NCBI GenBank assembly: GCA_025655455.1
Contig: JAHXIV010000082.1
Coordinates: 1-64,000 of the forward strand
Direction of reading: 5' to 3'
Source: a gamma proteobacterium symbiont of Taylorina sp.
Lineage (GTDB): Bacteria > Pseudomonadota > Gammaproteobacteria > GRL18
Length of the DNA stretch: 64,000 nucleotides
Shown here: positions 36,371-44,767 of the stretch, piece by piece
Layout: each line of letters begins with the position of its first letter
Numbering within the stretch: the stretch's first letter is position 1
The notes under the pieces: generated by a model
What the model was told of the DNA's origin: nothing
The model's database searches: none
Seen by the model: the letters and a program-made list of their open reading frames with translations, nothing else
Program-made: the position numbers and the translations under genes

Positions 36371-37861
36371 ATGGCCAACAAAGCAGAACTTAATACACAA
36401 CTCAGCCAATTCATAAATCGATCGGATATTGCTGCACTCCCTGTATTGCACAATACATTGCAGGAATTAAAAGAAACTTTGGCAAAACCCAGTTTTAATT
36501 ATCACCATCTGGATGCGATTCTTCAATATGATCCAGCCTGTATGATTAACTTATTATCTTATGCCAATAAAGAAATCAATAAGGATTTTGATAAACAAAT
36601 ATCAAAAGTTGAACATGCTGCCATGTTCCTGGGAATGGATAGACTGGAAAAATTTATCAATAATATCAGCTCTGTTTACAGTATTAAAAATAGAAAAGTT
36701 GCCGAAAAAATTAACAGATTACAATACCGTGGTATTCATGCAGCCTTTCAGGCAAAGAATTTAGCCCTGCTTATCAATGATTCAGCTATTGATGAAATTT
36801 ATACCAGTGCTTTAATCAGTCCCCTTTCAGAATTAATGTGCTGGTTCCTGGAGCCTGTCAAAGCTCAAAAAGTTGAATTATTAGTCCATCATAAAAACAG
36901 GGGCTATGCACAAGCCCAGCTGGAAATTTTTGGATTCAGCTACCATGAGCTGGCACAGGCATTAACACTGCATTGGAATATCCCTACTTTGTTTTTACAA
37001 AGACAGGAAGTTGATAGCATTGAAGATATGTCAAAACCGGTAAAATGCATTTATTTTGCTGAAAAATGCAGTTTATACGCTGAAAAAGGCTGGTATTATG
37101 ACGCCATGTATAAACATATAGACTATTGTTCAGACAACTTGCATTATAGCAAGGGAAGAATTGTTCAGGCGTTCCATAAAACTGCCATTCATCTTGCCCA
37201 CACAACGAAAAGGTTTTATAAAATACAATCTGTTTCCGCTTATCTTGCTTTATTGCCGGGAGAAGTGCCTTATACTCAAGTGATAGAAATAGAAGAAAAG
37301 AAAAAAACTGCGCTCTCAAAATCACAAAATAAGCTATCAGATATCACTATCAATAAAGCTGATTCCATAAAGATTGAAAGTATAAATTTTATAAAAACAG
37401 TCAATAATTTTCCCAGTTTAATCCGTATTACCATGGATGCCCTGTATGAAACTGAAGCTTTTTCCCGGGTCGCATTTATCATGCTGACAAAGGATAAAAA
37501 AAATTTACAGGTACGTAGTCTTCGCGGTGCAAAAAATAAAGTTTTTATTGAAACCAAACTCCCCCTGCAACCGGCCAATTTATTTTCCAAGCTACTTGAA
37601 AAACCTCAGTTTATATTAATTAACTCTCAAAACTATCAGAAGTTTTCACCCATCATTAATAAAACAATGCAGAATATGCTGGATTCACAGGAGTTTATTG
37701 CACGATCAATTCATAGCAAGGATAAACCTATTGGTTTATTTTATATCGATAATCATACGCCAAAGAATCAAGATGAAAAAGATAGTGTCAGTACAGCGGA
37801 TATGGCTAAAATAAAAGAAATTTATAAACTATTTGATAAACAACTGACAATCATTACCTAA
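36371..37861 (+). CDS. HDOD-domain signalling protein with C-terminal GAF-like region
   Basis: Residues ~15-215 are an HDOD domain (IAALPVLHNTLQELKETLAK; VEHAAMFLGMDRLEKFINNI), a non-catalytic relative of HD phosphohydrolases. Residues ~340-495 look like a GAF domain (EAFSRVAFIMLTKDKKNLQV; IHSKDKPIGLFYIDNHTPKN). It should be cytoplasmic and sense a small ligand or redox state. HDOD proteins are common regulators of motility and surface life. No partner gene is adjacent. Confidence 0.85.
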   Translation: MANKAELNTQLSQFINRSDIAALPVLHNTLQELKETLAKPSFNYHHLDAILQYDPACMINLLSYANKEINKDFDKQISKVEHAAMFLGMDRLEKFINNISSVYSIKNRKVAEKINRLQYRGIHAAFQAKNLALLINDSAIDEIYTSALISPLSELMCWFLEPVKAQKVELLVHHKNRGYAQAQLEIFGFSYHELAQALTLHWNIPTLFLQRQEVDSIEDMSKPVKCIYFAEKCSLYAEKGWYYDAMYKHIDYCSDNLHYSKGRIVQAFHKTAIHLAHTTKRFYKIQSVSAYLALLPGEVPYTQVIEIEEKKKTALSKSQNKLSDITINKADSIKIESINFIKTVNNFPSLIRITMDALYETEAFSRVAFIMLTKDKKNLQVRSLRGAKNKVFIETKLPLQPANLFSKLLEKPQFILINSQNYQKFSPIINKTMQNMLDSQEFIARSIHSKDKPIGLFYIDNHTPKNQDEKDSVSTADMAKIKEIYKLFDKQLTIIT

Positions 37862-37906
37862 TAAGGTTTTATTTAATTAAATGCTGTCTAAAAATTTTAA
37901 GAACAA

Positions 37907-38272
37907 CTATTTGGTGTTTTTGCTCAGCAATTGAGACTGAATTTTTAATAATTCAAGCATCCCAATCTGCAAGTCATTAGGCAGTAGTTGAAAAAGTGTA
38001 TTGATTTGATTACTGGCGGCATATTGAGGTGCTTTTTCCTCACCGATCTGATTGCTTTCAATATAATCCCGTTCCCCGCGTCCGGTGGCCAGCCATTCGA
38101 AGTGTACATTTAGTAATAGTGCTAATTTAGAAAGATTTTCAACACTGGGTGAGGTCTTTCCCCGCTCCCATTGACTGCAGGAACCACGAGATACCTGTAG
38201 TTTTTCAGCCATCTGAGTTTGAGAAAAACCCCTCAGCTTTCTGGCGATCATAATCCTTTGAGCAATAGTCAT
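37907..38272 (-). CDS. XRE-family helix-turn-helix regulator
   Basis: The 121-residue protein has an N-terminal HTH_3 domain (ARKLRGFSQTQMAEKLQVSR; GSCSQWERGKTSPSVENLSK), followed by LLNVHFEWLATGRGER and a Gln/Leu-rich C-terminal helix. This is a phage- or plasmid-repressor-like type common as a stand-alone regulator. The ATG at 38272 is preferred; an in-frame TTG at 38293 lacks support. It lies next to a possibly decayed region. Confidence 0.85.
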   Translation of the reverse strand: MTIAQRIMIARKLRGFSQTQMAEKLQVSRGSCSQWERGKTSPSVENLSKLALLLNVHFEWLATGRGERDYIESNQIGEEKAPQYAASNQINTLFQLLPNDLQIGMLELLKIQSQLLSKNTK

Positions 38273-38438
38273 GCGTATAGAATAGCATTGCAAATCTTAT
38301 TTTATAATGATAGTATCGATTCATCCGTTTAGTATCTGTAACCTTTTGTGCCGGGTTAAATTAATAACCTTGTTTTTTACCTAAATTACCTGAAAATGGA
38401 AGTTCAGGTAATTTTGTTATGTATTAAGAGCCAGAGGT

Positions 38439-38660
38439 GTGGTATTGAGTCAATATATTTTATCTGAAGTGATCCTTTATTTAGTCTTTTTTGTTTTTCT
38501 GATTTTAAAACAACAACGTTCTGTTTCAGATACCAAAGAATTCCTGTCTCTCGGCTCATTTGATTCTGCAGAAAAAACATACCAGCTGTTAGGTAAAACA
38601 TTTGAAGCCTCTAATGCCTCTTTTGCCACAACCTTTGTTGGTCTGTTTGCCATTGCATAA
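38439..38660 (+). pseudogene. Truncated membrane-protein fragment (ExbB/MotA-like?)
   Basis: A frame from GTG 38439 encodes a TM helix (SEVILYLVFFVFLILKQQR), a soluble linker and ASNASFATTFVGLFAIA, which looks like the start of a second TM helix with the A-x-x-T-T-x-x-G-L pattern seen in ExbB/MotA-type proteins. It stops abruptly, and the same frame after the stop continues INLFYAIYVIIG, suggesting a nonsense mutation in a longer gene. Function uncertain. Confidence 0.4.
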
Positions 38661-38917
38661 ATTAATCTGTTTTATGCTATTTATGTTATCATAGGCTAGC
38701 TGCTCATTTGTATGATCAAAACGCTTGCAAAAGCCCTCTTGTTGCCGTTGATTGTCGGAATCCAAAGGACATCAGTTGTGGAAATATATGAAATCAAAGG
38801 GGACAAAGTTATTATGGGACAAAAATAAAGAATTATAAAGGGACATCCTGATTTAATTTCAACTATAAATTAGTTGTGATTTGGTTGGTTTTTCAGTGGA
38901 GGGTCAGATATAAAAAT
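38661..38917. other. Intergenic region with repeated GGGACA motifs
   Basis: No gene is supported. GGGACA occurs three times in about 45 bases (38800-38845), the sort of sequence left at ends of degraded insertion elements, but no inverted repeats or transposase coding were found. Confidence 0.35.
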
Positions 38918-39367
38918 TTAAAGTGGGTGATATTTTTGGCTATAGAGATTTATTTTTTCTACTGTTTTAAAAAGGGTAGGGACATTTTCAAGAACTTGAT
39001 GAAAAATAAGCTGTATTGCTTCAGGAATATATTCATGGGCAATTCGGTTTCTTAATTCCCTAATGAAAATAAAAGTTTCAGCATTGTCTATAAGCCCTTT
39101 TTTTTCGGCTCTGTTAATTCGATCTCGAACACTGCCATCATCATCCAGGTCAATTTTATCAATTAATCGGAAAATTTTCTGAGTAATAATATCACTTAAT
39201 CTTGCAAATCGACTGGTTAATGACTCAAATATTTCTAATTGATCAGGATCATAATTATCAACTTTTCCAATTTTTATACATTTGTTATAAGAATAGCCTA
39301 AAACATCTTCAGCTTGGGTCATTAAAGCAAGTTCTTTCCTAAGTAATTGAAATTGTAAATGTTTCAT
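38918..39367 (-). CDS. HepT-like HEPN toxin (type VII toxin-antitoxin)
   Basis: The 149-residue helical protein carries RNRIAHEY, an exact R-x4-H-x-Y match to the catalytic and AMPylated motif of HepT-type HEPN ribonucleases. Known HepT toxins cleave RNA and are neutralised by AMP transfer onto the Tyr by the partner MNT nucleotidyltransferase. The upstream MNT gene overlaps this start by four bases. HEPN/MNT pairs of unproven activity are common, so the toxin role is by family. Confidence 0.82.
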   Translation of the reverse strand: MKHLQFQLLRKELALMTQAEDVLGYSYNKCIKIGKVDNYDPDQLEIFESLTSRFARLSDIITQKIFRLIDKIDLDDDGSVRDRINRAEKKGLIDNAETFIFIRELRNRIAHEYIPEAIQLIFHQVLENVPTLFKTVEKINLYSQKYHPL

Positions 39368-39660
39368 AAATGGATAGCTTCTTCTTTAATCATATCTATA
39401 AATGTTTGATTGCTTTTGGATGGGAGAACAATATCAAACTTTTGTTCTCCCAATAAATTTTTAAGACTGATGATATAGTTAATTTTTTTCTCAAAAAGCT
39501 TATCACTTTCTTTTAGACTGGTGTCAATAAATAAATCAATATCTCCACCACGTTTGCTATCATCTACCCGAGATCCAAAAAGATAGACATGTACATCATG
39601 ACCAAAAAACTCCCTGGCTTTAGAATTAATAATATCCTGATATTTTTTAGTTAATCTCAT
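39364..39660 (-). CDS. MntA-like minimal nucleotidyltransferase (antitoxin)
   Basis: The 98-residue protein has the polymerase-beta-type signature GSRVDDSKRGGDIDLFID (GS...D-x-D), giving the metal-binding aspartates. It should act as antitoxin by adenylylating the HEPN partner, whose gene it overlaps by 4 bases. Here the nucleotidyltransferase gene is first. It lies beside other mobile or decayed remnants. Confidence 0.85.
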   Translation of the reverse strand: MRLTKKYQDIINSKAREFFGHDVHVYLFGSRVDDSKRGGDIDLFIDTSLKESDKLFEKKINYIISLKNLLGEQKFDIVLPSKSNQTFIDMIKEEAIHL

Positions 39661-39757
39661 GATTGAAGTATAGAAAAAATAAGTATTTTTTTCAATTAAT
39701 ATTATTGAGGAAAGAAAGCATTTTTAAAAGATGTTGACTTTGGGAATATATCATCCT

Positions 39758-39840
39758 GTGCGCCGAGCTAAATCGGTAAGAAATCGAAGGTGCAAGTCCC
39801 CTATCTGGTAAGGGTTAGCTCGGGAGATCCTGGGATAGAG
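39758..39840 (+). ncRNA. Possible group II intron 5' (domain I) fragment
   Basis: The stretch begins GTGCGCC, as many bacterial group II introns do, and includes GAAGGTGCAAGTCC, resembling a domain I segment of those introns. CGAGCTAA (39764-39771) pairs perfectly with TTAGCTCG (39815-39822). No intron-encoded reverse transcriptase or domain V is present, so it would be a ~80-nt remnant. A riboswitch-like RNA upstream of nothing obvious is less likely. Confidence 0.4.
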
Positions 39841-39860
39841 TAATAAATAAATTTCCAACT

Positions 39861-40460
39861 CTAACTAAATTTCTGACGTCCATTGAATGCGTGTCCCAGA
39901 GTAGAACCATCAATGTATTCCAGTTCACCACCGATTGGTACGCCATGTGCGATACGAGTAATAGTCGTTGCATAGGGTTTTAACATTTCTACGATATAAT
40001 GGGCTGTTGCTTCACCTTCAACCGTGGCATTGGTTGCCAAGATAAGTTCTTTAATGGCTTCATTTTTAATCCTTGATTTTAAAATATCAAGATGCAGCTG
40101 TTGTGGACCTATACCATCAAGAGGAGATAAATGTCCCATCAAAACAAAATAAGTCCCGCGATAAGAACCTGATTGTTCAATCGCATAAACATCGGATGGA
40201 GTTTCTACAACACATAAGACTTGCCTGTCACGTTTTAATGACTGGCAGATATCACAGAGTTCGTATTCAGTTAATATCCGGCAACTGCTGCAATGCCCAA
40301 CTTTTTCCATTGCCTGAGTTAATGCATGGGAAATTTGTCTAGCCCCGTTTCTATCTCGTTCAAGAAGGTAGTAAGCCATGCGCTGTGCAGATTTATTTCC
40401 CACACCGGGAAGACATGTGAAGCTATCGATTAATTGCTTTATCAGTGGTGAATGAGCCAT
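39861..40460 (-). CDS. recR: Recombination mediator RecR
   Basis: The 199 residues have the helix-hairpin-helix start ([20 protein letters not shown]), a four-Cys zinc site (CSSC and CDIC near 57-72), a Toprim domain ([15 protein letters not shown]...) and the C-terminal Walker B-like region ([20 protein letters not shown]). RecR acts with RecFO to load RecA on gapped DNA. Its ATG shares one base with the ybaB stop codon (TAATG), so the two genes are coupled. Confidence 0.97.
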   Translation of the reverse strand: MAHSPLIKQLIDSFTCLPGVGNKSAQRMAYYLLERDRNGARQISHALTQAMEKVGHCSSCRILTEYELCDICQSLKRDRQVLCVVETPSDVYAIEQSGSYRGTYFVLMGHLSPLDGIGPQQLHLDILKSRIKNEAIKELILATNATVEGEATAHYIVEMLKPYATTITRIAHGVPIGGELEYIDGSTLGHAFNGRQKFS

Positions 40461-40780
40461 TAAAATGGTAGTTTAAAACCTGGAGGCAAGTTTAGACCAT
40501 CAGCCATACCAGACATTTTTCCCTTGGATTTTTGTTCAATCTGACGTACCGCATCATTCACTGCTGCCGCAAGCAGATCTTCCAGCATTTCCTTGTCATC
40601 CATAACACTGTCATCAATACTAACACGACGCAGATCATGACGGCCAGTCATGACCACAGAAATCATACCACCACCTGATTGACCCGTAACTTCCATATTG
40701 GCAATTTCAGACTGAGCTTTCTGCATATCTTCCTGCATTTTTTGGGCTTGTTTCATTAAGCCGCCTAAACCACCTTTCAT
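40460..40780 (-). CDS. YbaB/EbfC nucleoid-associated protein
   Basis: The 106 residues begin [20 protein letters not shown] and contain [20 protein letters not shown], the standard YbaB/EbfC pattern for a small dimeric DNA-binding protein. AAGGAA is properly spaced before the ATG. It lies between dnaX and recR, the conserved arrangement in proteobacteria. Confidence 0.95.
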   Translation of the reverse strand: MKGGLGGLMKQAQKMQEDMQKAQSEIANMEVTGQSGGGMISVVMTGRHDLRRVSIDDSVMDDKEMLEDLLAAAVNDAVRQIEQKSKGKMSGMADGLNLPPGFKLPF

Positions 40781-40811
40781 ATAAATTCCTTATGTTTTAA
40801 TTGCAAATAAA

Positions 40812-42671
40812 TTAATGGATTGTATGTTGTTGATCCAATGGTTTGATTGTTTCTTCATGGACTATGGCTGAAAATGAGCTCAATAATAGATCGATATTTG
40901 GATCGGAAAGAATTGATTTCACCGCCTCTTGTTGTAGAATTTCAGCTTCCTGAATTTCACGCCGTCTGGGCGTTTGTAACTGCTCCTCTACCTTCAACTG
41001 ACACTCTTTAATTTCTATTTTAACCGGTGAACCCAATGATTTTTGTATCGCTTCCTGAAGACGATTTTTCATTTTATCATTGAGTAAATGTTTATGCACT
41101 GATTCTAATAATAATTCAAAAGTCTGTCTATTATCCTGTTCTGATTGACTAATAAGAGCACAATGTTTCGCCAGTTGTTGAGCCAGCCCGTCAAGCTGAG
41201 AACGTTCAATTAAATCAGACCAATAAGGTGCTAATTCATCTGAATTCTTGTCACAAATCGGCATTGCATAAGAAGCTGTTGCTGATTTATATTGCTTCTC
41301 AGGTGTTTCTTCTATTGAAGAATTTTTTTTTAAGTCAGTATCAATCCCCTTCTCATGTGTATATAAAAGAGGATCCTGATCTGTCTGATGTTGTAGAAGT
41401 AATTCAGAGGGTTCATCAAAATCTTCCTGTGAATAGGACTCAACAGGTGGCAAATCAAAATCCTGAGGCATTGAATCACGACTTTGATTTTTATTGGAAA
41501 GAAGGTTTTTACTATTTTCCTGAGGACTATTTTCAGGTTCAGCTTGTACTTCTTCTAAAGGTGAAGCAGCAATTTTAGGCTTTACTGATGCTGGTTTAAA
41601 AGCCAGCATACGTAATAAAATCATCTCAAAACCACCTCGGGGCTGAGGTGAATAAGGTAAATCTTTACGACCATTTAAAGCTATCTGGTAATATAATTGA
41701 ATATCTTCTGCAGAAATGGCCTGTGCTATTTTTTCCAGTATATTTTTATCACCCAGACTATCATCAATAGCATCAGGAACTTGCTGGCATAAAGCGATAC
41801 GCTGCAGCATTGTAATCAATTCAGCCAAAACGGTATTGACATCAATACCCTGTTCAACCAAGATTCGACTCTGTTCAATCAATGCACGACCATCTTCATT
41901 GGCAAGTGCGGTCAATAGTTCAAAAATTCGTCCTTTTTGAACACTGCCTAACATAGTCTCTATATCAGTCAAATTAGGTTTGCCATCACAATAAGCTATT
42001 GACTGATCGAGTAAACTCAAACCATCTCGCATAGATCCATCAGCAGCAATTGCCAGAGGTTTTAGGATATTATGATCAAAAGTAATATTTTCTTCATTAA
42101 GAACCCTTCCTAATTGCAATTCAATCTGCTCAATGGTTAAACTTTTAAGATTAAATTGCAGACACCTTGATAATATAGTGGCGGGTAATTTTTGCGGATC
42201 GGTTGTCGCCAAAAGGAATTTAACATGTGGTGGCGGCTCTTCCAATGTTTTTAGTAAGGCATTAAAACTATGTCCTGATAACATATGGACTTCATCAATC
42301 AGATAAATTTTAAAACGGCCGCGTGAAGGTGCGTACTGAACATTATCTAAAAGATCACGGGTATCTTCTACCTTGGTGCGTGAAGCCGCATCCACTTCAA
42401 TCAAATCAATAAAACGCCCCTGATCAATTTCCTTGCAGGCTGCGCATTGACCACAAGGACTGGCTGTTATTCCCTGCTCACAATTCAGTGCCTTAGCCAG
42501 AACTCTGGCGACTGTTGTTTTTCCAACACCACGTGTTCCGGTAAATAAATAAGCATGATGTAGACGTTGTGACCCAAGAGCATTTTCCAATGCTTTCAAA
42601 ACATGTTCCTGACCCACCATAGTAGAGAAGATCTTCGGACGATATTTACGAGCCAGAACCTGATATTTCAT
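40812..42671 (-). CDS. dnaX: DNA polymerase III subunit gamma/tau
   Basis: From the ATG at 42671 (start MKYQVLARKYRPKIF) the protein has 619 residues. The AAA+ clamp-loader core has Walker A GTRGVGKTTVARVLAK near 45, a zinc module (C-x8-CGQCAAC), the DEVHMLS box and sensor SRCLQF. An acidic linker (~370-500) precedes a conserved tau-like C-terminal region. It loads the beta clamp on DNA. An upstream in-frame ATG at 42731 overlaps the 4.5S RNA gene and is rejected. It forms a leftward cluster with ybaB and recR. No slippery A-run for gamma production was noted. Confidence 0.96.
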   Translation of the reverse strand: MKYQVLARKYRPKIFSTMVGQEHVLKALENALGSQRLHHAYLFTGTRGVGKTTVARVLAKALNCEQGITASPCGQCAACKEIDQGRFIDLIEVDAASRTKVEDTRDLLDNVQYAPSRGRFKIYLIDEVHMLSGHSFNALLKTLEEPPPHVKFLLATTDPQKLPATILSRCLQFNLKSLTIEQIELQLGRVLNEENITFDHNILKPLAIAADGSMRDGLSLLDQSIAYCDGKPNLTDIETMLGSVQKGRIFELLTALANEDGRALIEQSRILVEQGIDVNTVLAELITMLQRIALCQQVPDAIDDSLGDKNILEKIAQAISAEDIQLYYQIALNGRKDLPYSPQPRGGFEMILLRMLAFKPASVKPKIAASPLEEVQAEPENSPQENSKNLLSNKNQSRDSMPQDFDLPPVESYSQEDFDEPSELLLQHQTDQDPLLYTHEKGIDTDLKKNSSIEETPEKQYKSATASYAMPICDKNSDELAPYWSDLIERSQLDGLAQQLAKHCALISQSEQDNRQTFELLLESVHKHLLNDKMKNRLQEAIQKSLGSPVKIEIKECQLKVEEQLQTPRRREIQEAEILQQEAVKSILSDPNIDLLLSSFSAIVHEETIKPLDQQHTIH

Positions 42672-42705
42672 AAATTTTATATTTGATAAGATAAGAGATT
42701 GGTAG

Positions 42706-42806
42706 ACTCTGTCAGCCACATCCCGGCACATGAGTCGAACGCTGCAGTTGCTTCCTTCCGGATCTGGCTGGGTTCACGATCTATCATTGCGAGAGAACCG
42801 ACAGAG
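42706..42806 (-). ncRNA. ffs: 4.5S signal recognition particle RNA
   Basis: On the minus strand the sequence contains CCGGAAGGAAGCAACTGCAG, the conserved SRP apical core with GGAA tetraloop, flanked by pairing arms and closed by CTCTGTC/GACAGAG at the ends. The ~100-nt size and location just upstream of dnaX match Gammaproteobacteria. It works with Ffh to target membrane proteins. Confidence 0.93.
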
Positions 42807-42813
42807 AACGCGC

Positions 42814-42819
42814 ATTATA
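42814..42819 (-). promoter_or_regulatory. -10 box of the 4.5S RNA gene
   Basis: On the minus strand, TATAAT lies eight bases before the RNA 5' end, followed by a GCGCG discriminator typical of stable-RNA promoters. No good -35 element was seen. Confidence 0.65.
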
Positions 42820-42878
42820 CCTAATGAAAATTCTGGATACCAGAAAAATCGTCATTTATCGCCAACTGCTTAGTATAG

Positions 42879-44213
42879 TCAGTTGTCACGTTGATCTGTA
42901 CGTAACAGATCTGATTCAGCTCTATCTGAATTAACATCATGACTATCGACTACCTGATTTCTACCATTCTCTTTTCCCTGATAAAGTGCGATATCTGCTT
43001 TTAACAAAGATTTATCAATTGTCTCTTCCAGATCAGTTGTAAACCCAATACTGACTGTCATTTTTAATATTCCTCCCTCCGGTTCAGGCAGAGAAAGTTC
43101 CATTGATTCAACAGCTGTGCGCAGAGTTTCAAAGAAAATATGATAATTATCTCTACCGACAACAAGCAGGCAAAATTCTTCGCCGCCAAAGCGAATAATA
43201 ATATCTTTTTTGCGGGAACTCAGTCTTAATTGCTCTGAAATTGCTTTAAGAGCAAGATCACCAACTTTATGACTATGATCATCATTCACTTTTTTAAAAA
43301 AATCGATATCCAGTATCGCAACTGCTAAGGGAAATTGTTGTTTTTTTGCATCCATAAAAAGCTTATTACCTAAATCAAATAGATAACGGCGATTGTGCAG
43401 ACCTGTCAACTGATCTCTAACAGCCATATCTTCAATTAGGGCAATATGTTCAAGCATTTCAATATGATTATTAATGCGACTGTAGAATTCTTCCACAAAA
43501 AATGGTTTGGAAATAGTGTCATTGGCACCACTTTTTAGAAATTGTGCCGATAATTCAGGCTTTGTATAGGAAGAAATAGCAATAATACAGAGTTCAGAAC
43601 GACTATGAGTTTTTCGAATTGCCCGGGTTAATTCCATACCATCCATATTCGGCATAGTATAATCAGTCAATACCATCATGATTTTATGCTTATGTTTATG
43701 CTTATGTTCATCAAGTATCTTCAATGCATCTAAGCCGTCAACAGCTTCTAAAACCTGATAGCCATGAACTTTTAACAGACTGGCAGTATATTGTCTGAAT
43801 GCTGACGAATCATCAACGACAAGAATTTTTACAGCAGGGTTTTTGTCAAGACGATGAATTAGTGACAGGACATGATAAATCTCACTCATATCGTTTTTGA
43901 TAACATAATCAACAATAGGACGAGATAAAATATTATCTCTCACTTTTTCACTCAGATTACCCGTCAAAACAATTGATGGTATACCTTTTTTTAGTACAAA
44001 ATCAACCACTTCACCATTCGGTGCATCCGGTAAGTTGAGATCAAGCACTGCGGCAAAATACTCAGATTCAGAATCAGCCTGTGATTCCAGTATTTGTCTG
44101 GTCTCTTCAAAGGTATAGCAAATAGTTACATCACATTGAATGGAATCACCGATATTTGCTGTCAAAATATCTGAGATATATTTAGAATCATCAACGATGA
44201 GTATTTTTTTCAT
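42879..44213 (-). CDS. Dual-receiver diguanylate cyclase
   Basis: Two receiver domains (~1-125, starting KKILIVDDSKYISDIL; ~132-255, starting KILVVDDSSAFRQYTA) precede a GGDEF domain (~270-425). The cyclase site FGGEEF is intact, and RKKD, five residues upstream, is an I-site for product inhibition. Both receivers have the acceptor Asp (AVLDLNLPDAPNG and LTDYTMPNMDG). It makes c-di-GMP under phosphorelay control. A His-Lys repeat (HKHKHKHK, encoded by a duplicated 12-base unit near 43685-43710) interrupts the second receiver. It lies 28 bases downstream of a small acidic gene. Confidence 0.94.
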   Translation of the reverse strand: MKKILIVDDSKYISDILTANIGDSIQCDVTICYTFEETRQILESQADSESEYFAAVLDLNLPDAPNGEVVDFVLKKGIPSIVLTGNLSEKVRDNILSRPIVDYVIKNDMSEIYHVLSLIHRLDKNPAVKILVVDDSSAFRQYTASLLKVHGYQVLEAVDGLDALKILDEHKHKHKHKIMMVLTDYTMPNMDGMELTRAIRKTHSRSELCIIAISSYTKPELSAQFLKSGANDTISKPFFVEEFYSRINNHIEMLEHIALIEDMAVRDQLTGLHNRRYLFDLGNKLFMDAKKQQFPLAVAILDIDFFKKVNDDHSHKVGDLALKAISEQLRLSSRKKDIIIRFGGEEFCLLVVGRDNYHIFFETLRTAVESMELSLPEPEGGILKMTVSIGFTTDLEETIDKSLLKADIALYQGKENGRNQVVDSHDVNSDRAESDLLRTDQRDN

Positions 44214-44241
44214 CTGTAATTTTGTATATTACTAAAAAGCA

Positions 44242-44658
44242 CTAATGAAAGCGCCAGGGCATTGAAGGTGATGAATCTGTCTGATAAACACGAATACCGT
44301 GGTTTTTGTCCTCTTTTTCCAGCTCTAATAAATCAAACAAATCCTGTATTTGTTTTTTAAAAGCATCCTCTTCCTGAGCTGACATGGGTTTTCCAGAACT
44401 TCTTCTGCTGATAATTATCTTTTTTTTCTGCTGTTTCTCTGCACTTATATTTTTTTCAGCAGAGAGTGCTTCTATCAGTTCAGCAGGCTCTTCGAGCATC
44501 TCTGCAGAATCCTGAGATACTTCTAAAGTAATATTACCTGAGCTCTCAAATTTTTTATCTACTTTAATCAAAATTGAAGAATCAAGTTCATTATCTTCTA
44601 TAGACAGATCATCTAATAAATCCCACTCTTCTGCAGTGAATTCTGTTTTTTGTCCCAT
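44242..44658 (-). CDS. Unknown acidic protein in a signalling operon
   Basis: AGGTG precedes this ATG. The 138-residue protein is strongly acidic, with a basic stretch (KKKIIISRRSSGK) and a C-terminal helix (DAFKKQIQDLFDLLELEKED). It lacks a signal peptide and recognised domain. It sits directly upstream of the dual-receiver cyclase with a 28-base gap, so it may be a partner in that pathway. Divergent from a sensor gene. Confidence 0.65.
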   Translation of the reverse strand: MGQKTEFTAEEWDLLDDLSIEDNELDSSILIKVDKKFESSGNITLEVSQDSAEMLEEPAELIEALSAEKNISAEKQQKKKIIISRRSSGKPMSAQEEDAFKKQIQDLFDLLELEKEDKNHGIRVYQTDSSPSMPWRFH

Positions 44659-44767
44659 TAGGCACCTGATAGTTTATGTTTGTTAGTCATATTGCTCATA
44701 TTGTATTAAGATACACTAAATAAGCTTATATTGATACAATTTAACTGACATTTAAAAACAATTTAAA

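Noticed and set aside
39758-39840. Cobalamin-type riboswitch
   Set aside because: GGTGCAAGTCC superficially resembles part of one, but the core box is missing and no cobalamin gene follows.
42672-42731. 20-residue extension of DnaX
   Set aside because: It overlaps the 4.5S RNA gene; the conserved DnaX start MKYQVLARKYRP begins at 42671.
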